Positions 35,165-64,000 of a stretch of DNA of 64,000 nt are shown here, piece by piece (positions within the stretch are counted from its first letter, which is position 1; each line of letters starts with the position of its first letter). Location of the stretch: assembly GCF_037975245.1 (NCBI RefSeq), contig NC_092582.1, forward strand, positions 13,204,077 to 13,268,076. The letters are read 5' to 3'. A program made the translations under genes and the position numbers. Source of the DNA: Apostichopus japonicus. Taxonomy: Eukaryota; Echinodermata; Holothuroidea; Aspidochirotida; Stichopodidae. The notes beneath the pieces are model-generated. The model made no database searches and had not been told where the DNA came from. It saw nothing but the letters and a program-made list of their open reading frames with translations.

Positions 35165-35716
35165 CAGGGACGTAGCTAAGGCCTGATGATTGGGGGGGGG
35201 GGTGTAGTGGCTGAAAATTCCGACTGCTGCTTTGTACCCCCACCCTCGCGCTACTCGTCAACGATACGGTCAGTGTCAGTCAGAAAACGCAATCTTTCGC
35301 GACTGCACTTCTGTTACGAACTTGTTGCGATACATTTGTACCCACTGGCACTCATTTCACAAACTTATTGCCCCCCCCCACCCCAACCAAATATTTTTGT
35401 GTAATTCGGGCAATATGCTGATAGCTTTTGGGCACCTACTGAAAGAAAGATAATTTGCAATGTGTTTTTCAGTGGTTAAACTGATATTATTATTACCCAA
35501 CAATTCTCACCAATACGGAAGGGTAATAAGACGGAAAATGATTATATGCTATTTGCATGCGATGTAAAAACCGATGCATGCCTGTATGATATGCACATTA
35601 TCATGTGGAATGCGCGCGTAGCGCGCGAAAAATTTTGTTATATTTTCGGACAAGTTGTTACAACAACCACCCCCCTCCCCCCCCCCAAATCAAATTGGGC
35701 TCCTACGCCTATGACG
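35165..35716 (+). mobile_element. Possible MITE
   Basis: The left part CAGGGACGTAGC and the right part CTACGCCTATG are loosely inverted. Poly-G and poly-C runs lie near the ends and a GCGCGTAGCGCGCGAAAAA motif lies inside, a look shared by many invertebrate MITEs. No target duplication was found. Confidence 0.35.
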
Positions 35717-35896
35717 GTAGTTCTATTAGTCATTTTTTTGTAGTATTCAAAATCATACGAAGTTTTGTACGGTGGAGTATAAGAATCGCGAGATACAATT
35801 TCCCAAAGTGGCAAGGAAAACTTGATAAATATGATAGGTTAAAGGTCAATTTGACTGAAATTTTAAAAAATTGTTACAATGAATAGGCCTAGATAA

Positions 35897-35931
35897 GAGT
35901 GCGACAGTCGGAAATTCCGACTGTCGCACTC
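35897..35931. repeat. Perfect 35-bp palindrome
   Basis: Arms of 17 bases, GAGTGCGACAGTCGGAA and its exact complement, flank one central A. It would form a near loopless hairpin or cruciform. Confidence 0.9.
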
Positions 35932-36402
35932 CAATTTTTGAACTAGCGTCAGTTTTACCAAGTTTGGGGGTGAGACACCCCCACACCCCTCTAACGACGT
36001 CCCCGCGCGGTGAATGGAACACGATCACATGGTTCAGCCTCTGTAGCGTCATGGTGCTCCGTAGCCTTGTCTTCAAATGCCTCAGAGCACTAAAAGGATC
36101 TCTCGGCTTCCGTCGAACTGGCGGAAGACACGAGGAGCAACCGCAAGAGAGCTTCGACTTCACCAAACATAGCCCGTACCGCTGGATTTATCGACTTGAA
36201 TATTTGTCTATACCCTTCAACCGACGACGAATGGAGCTGGCCTCGAAAGAAAGGCAGGCTAAGCTTGTTGGAGAGATCAGGGTACTAACTCACGAGATCT
36301 GGGTGGAATTCTCCATTCAACAACATTGAGTGATATTCGAGGATATGAATCCTAAGATGTGTAAGCCGTAACCAAATAGAGCCACGACACTACTCTTTTT
36401 CC
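35932..36402. other. Intergenic, one unassigned open frame
   Basis: An open + strand frame at 35964-36329 (121 codons) has no domain I recognise and no supporting neighbour. It is not called as a gene. Confidence 0.4.
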
Positions 36403-36494
36403 AAATGTGTGGGGGGACATTTGATATTGTTTCCCCCATCCATCGAAATGTGGGGGGGACGTGTCCCCCCGTCTCCCCTGGATTGACGCCCATG
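36403..36494 (-). mobile_element. MITE end fragment
   Basis: Read on the minus strand it starts CATGGGCGTCAATCC and continues with runs of G separated by ACACGTCC. This is similar in style to the start of the element at 33534. Only one end is present. Confidence 0.35.
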
Positions 36495-37206
36495 TATACA
36501 ACAAAAGGCAGAAACATTGATGGGATTTTCGGTTCGTTACAGTCCGATTGAAAATGCGAAAACGAATCGTGCCTAGTGATTTTTCCTTTAAAGTATAGGC
36601 CTAAGTAGCATGATACTGCACAATATAACGCCTTCATTTTCACGTAATCACAGTCCTACCGTAAGTAGTATGAATGGGTTTAAAAATGCTGTGGACAAGC
36701 ACTTTCAGCATTGTAATCGGGTCTGAGTGTTTGTGTCTTCATATGTTTTTTCTCTCCTATAGGGTCCTTGATGGGGACTGGAGTGTCCCTCCTGATCCTT
36801 TTTTTCTACTTAACTAAACCAAATGAACTCTTGTGGGAGTGTTAATACAGTGACCTTTTTTCCTCGTTTTCTTGTCCAACCTTATGAATCTTGGCGGAAT
36901 TTCCTTGAAAAAGTTGCGTTATAGTTATCTCTCGATGCTCTATGAGCAAAAGAAAATCAGGAGCAAAGACATGATGCTTGTCATTGGAAATTGAGTTGTT
37001 CCCAGAACTACAGATATATTTGTAGAAATTCGTCCTTTTTTTAACCCTTCATTGCCACAGTTTATCCTAACCCTCCCATTTGGGCAGTTTATATATCAGT
37101 GTACGCAGAATGCATATGTTATACCTCAGTGTTGGATAATCGGCTTCCTCGGTGTGGAAAATCGCTCAGCAGGACTTTTATCCAAGTACTTTTTAAGTAA
37201 AGTCAT
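36495..37206. other. Intergenic, nothing recognised
   Basis: About 710 bases without a supported feature; the 66-codon frame at 37052 has no recognisable domain. Confidence 0.5.
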
Positions 37207-37314
37207 CCAGGAAAGAACCTGGGCACGAAAAACCAAACAACCGAACGACTGATTCGCTCGCAACCCCAGTCCCCTTGCATCGAGGCTGTGACTGTGTTTT
37301 CATCGCCAGATGTG

Positions 37315-37381
37315 TATCACGATTCCCTAAAAGGGGAACATATATTACACATGATCTTAGCCAAAAAGGCCGAGAAGCGAT
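37315..37381 (-). pseudogene. U2 snRNA 5'-end-like sequence
   Basis: The minus strand from 37381 reads ATCGCTTCTCGGCCTTTT, one extra T, then GGCTAAGATCA. This matches the highly conserved 5' stem-loop region of U2 snRNA over about 30 bases. The branch-site-pairing region is then altered (GTGTAATATATG instead of GTGTAGTATCTG), and the Sm site and later stems are not recognisable. It is most likely a U2 pseudogene or a U2-headed retroposon. A divergent functional copy is unlikely because the branch-pairing bases are changed. Confidence 0.65.
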
Positions 37382-37885
37382 CCCAGATCCCAGTTTTATC
37401 CCAGTTGTGACTTCCTTTGGCTCTTTCATTTCGGTCTAGAGTATTACACTTTGCAAAACTCCTAAATGGTGGTTTAAATCATCTTATTTCACAACGCCCA
37501 TCCTATTCTTTTACTTCTTTTGTGAAAGGAGTTCGGTGATGCGGTAAGCTTGTAAGCCTCTGAGTAATTGAGAGCGGGGAACCATAAGTAGGATGACACA
37601 AAAAGCTGAACAAGGAAACGAAGGTATTCAGAACAGAACAATTCGGAATGCTCTCGAGGAGTTTCTCTGAAACAGTTGCACCTGATAGAATTAGGACTTT
37701 CATGATCCAACCACACTAAACATGTATTATGAATACCTGACAGTTTAGAAACATCTGTACGTGTTTATCGTATAATATCATAGTAGACCATCGACGGATT
37801 TTCTAATGTTAAAACTTCGCGTAAATTCTCAGAGAAAGTAAGCGAAAGGATATCACACATATGATACTGGAATTATAGTGAGATA
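37382..37885. other. Intergenic, upstream of gene 2
   Basis: No clear snRNA promoter, ORF or repeat is visible. The gene 2 promoter would be expected in or upstream of this stretch. Confidence 0.45.
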
Positions 37886-37893
37886 TATAAATA
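37886..37893 (+). promoter_or_regulatory. Possible TATA box of gene 2
   Basis: TATAAATA lies 34-41 bases before the ATG at 37927. If used, the 5' UTR would be only about 10 bases, so a non-coding upstream exon is an equally good explanation. Confidence 0.25.
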
Positions 37894-37926
37894 TACGGAA
37901 GTGACTGGAGATGTGCTGTAAGAGAA

Positions 37927-63171
<25,245 letters not shown>

Positions 63172-63599
63172 GTAAGTTTTAAGCTGTATTTTGTAAAATT
63201 CCTTCGAATGCAAATTTCCTCCATTAATTATCATTCAAAGCAAACACTTACCTGCTACACTTTCAGAGCAGATCTACCGTCCATTTGGGACAGTCTCTGT
63301 ATAATTTGTTTCCTTTCCGGCTTTCGAGCACTCAGCAGTATGGATATCATGTTTCTATCAGATAAAAGATTAGGAACTGTTCATACTCCCAGTACGAGCT
63401 CTTTGAAGCATGATATGAGAAGATATACCGGAGTAGTATTAGCTTGGAAAATTGTCCCAATTGACTGTATCTAGCCTCCTCTTATTGCATGCGAGAATCT
63501 GGGCAGAGGCTGAAAAAAGTTGGTAAGAGAGATTCACAGCTGTTGGTACAACCACCGTGGATTAGAATAAATACACAACATAACATACCCAACATAACC

Positions 63600-63851
63600 T
63601 AGGAGTGTTAGCTCAGTGGTTAATGCCGGTGCCTTCCAATCATAAGGTCCCGAATTCTAGTCACTCTAAGATTAATGTATGTCGTCTAGTTACAGAGTTG
63701 TTGACAATTGACAATTCATAATCATGGACGTTAAATATGAATCTCAGAGACTGACTTAGGTCAGCTTGCGGCTTTGATAAGCCAATGAGGCTTCTTCGCG
63801 AGTTCCTGCTTGCAGGAGGATCTAAAATACATACATACAATACATACAAGT
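63600..63851 (+). mobile_element. tRNA-derived SINE with ATACATA tail
   Basis: The head has A box TAGCTCAGTGGTTA (63609-63622) and a decayed B box GGTCCCGAATTC (63646-63657). The body contains AGCCAATGAGGCTTCTTCGC and TGCTTGCAGGAGGATC, and the tail is (ATACATAC)n. The head differs from that of the 29645 SINE, so this is a second family. Confidence 0.8.
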
Positions 63852-64000
63852 TTATGTATGCAACATTACACCAGAAACTTTAGTGAATCATATTTTTGGA
63901 AATGAAATTGACAGTAAAAGAAATCTGTGCTGCAACCTACTCATTTTACAGCTAAGCAATGCACTTGCTGTTGGATTTTTAATTCTTTACATTCTAAGTA

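Noticed and set aside
35964-36329. 121-codon plus-strand open frame.
   Set aside because: No recognisable domain, splice signals or neighbour support; it lies among MITE-like repeats.
63602-63666. tRNA-like sequence on the plus strand.
   Set aside because: The B box is decayed and a SINE body with ATACATA tail follows.

Overview
The window is eukaryotic genomic DNA from a marine invertebrate, most likely an echinoderm (inference; a hemichordate or amphioxus is not excluded). The reasons are AT-rich introns with GT-AG boundaries, two long extracellular-matrix or mucin-type genes, dense minisatellites, tRNA-derived SINEs, a LINE tail and short hAT-type elements. No bacterial-style gene layout is present.

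Gene 1 (about 882-30987, + strand, 5' end outside the window) can be followed through 36 in-frame exons. They give 1894 residues: the end of a von Willebrand D module, a conserved post-VWD block, a cadherin-like module, a long run of EGF modules (mostly calcium-binding), a SEA domain, two more EGFs, a second SEA domain, a last EGF, a Thr-rich stalk, one membrane segment and a cytoplasmic tail of about 165 residues with an NPFY motif. This is the domain order of the MUC4/mucin-like protein family, with the EGF array much expanded. A 3' UTR probably runs to about 32410.

The intergenic zone (32.4-37.9 kb) holds a ~100-bp minisatellite, two hAT-type elements with recognisable ends, further MITE-like pieces, a perfect 35-bp palindrome and a minus-strand block matching the 5' end of U2 snRNA.

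Gene 2 (37927 to beyond 63171, + strand, 3' end outside the window) starts with a signal peptide. It continues with a fibronectin-III-like exon, a 3.47-kb exon encoding roughly 60-65 copies of a 16-residue Ser/Thr repeat, and then VWD, C8 and TIL modules. It is a secreted gel-forming-mucin, zonadhesin or IgGFc-binding-protein-like product. Its 9.4-kb third intron carries a hAT MITE with a perfect 8-bp target duplication, a CCCATATGGG-rich tandem array, hairpin-rich repeats in opposite orientations and an antisense, frameshifted integrase-derived gene remnant.

A recurring oddity of gene 1 is that introns contain tandem copies of adjacent exon ends and splice sites (units of about 102-121 bp). 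One set forms two phase-compatible 18-nt candidate microexons. Both genes would place heavily O-glycosylated, EGF- or VWD-bearing proteins at an epithelial surface or in mucus; that link is inference from domain content. All exon coordinates were read by eye from splice consensus, reading phase and domain continuity.
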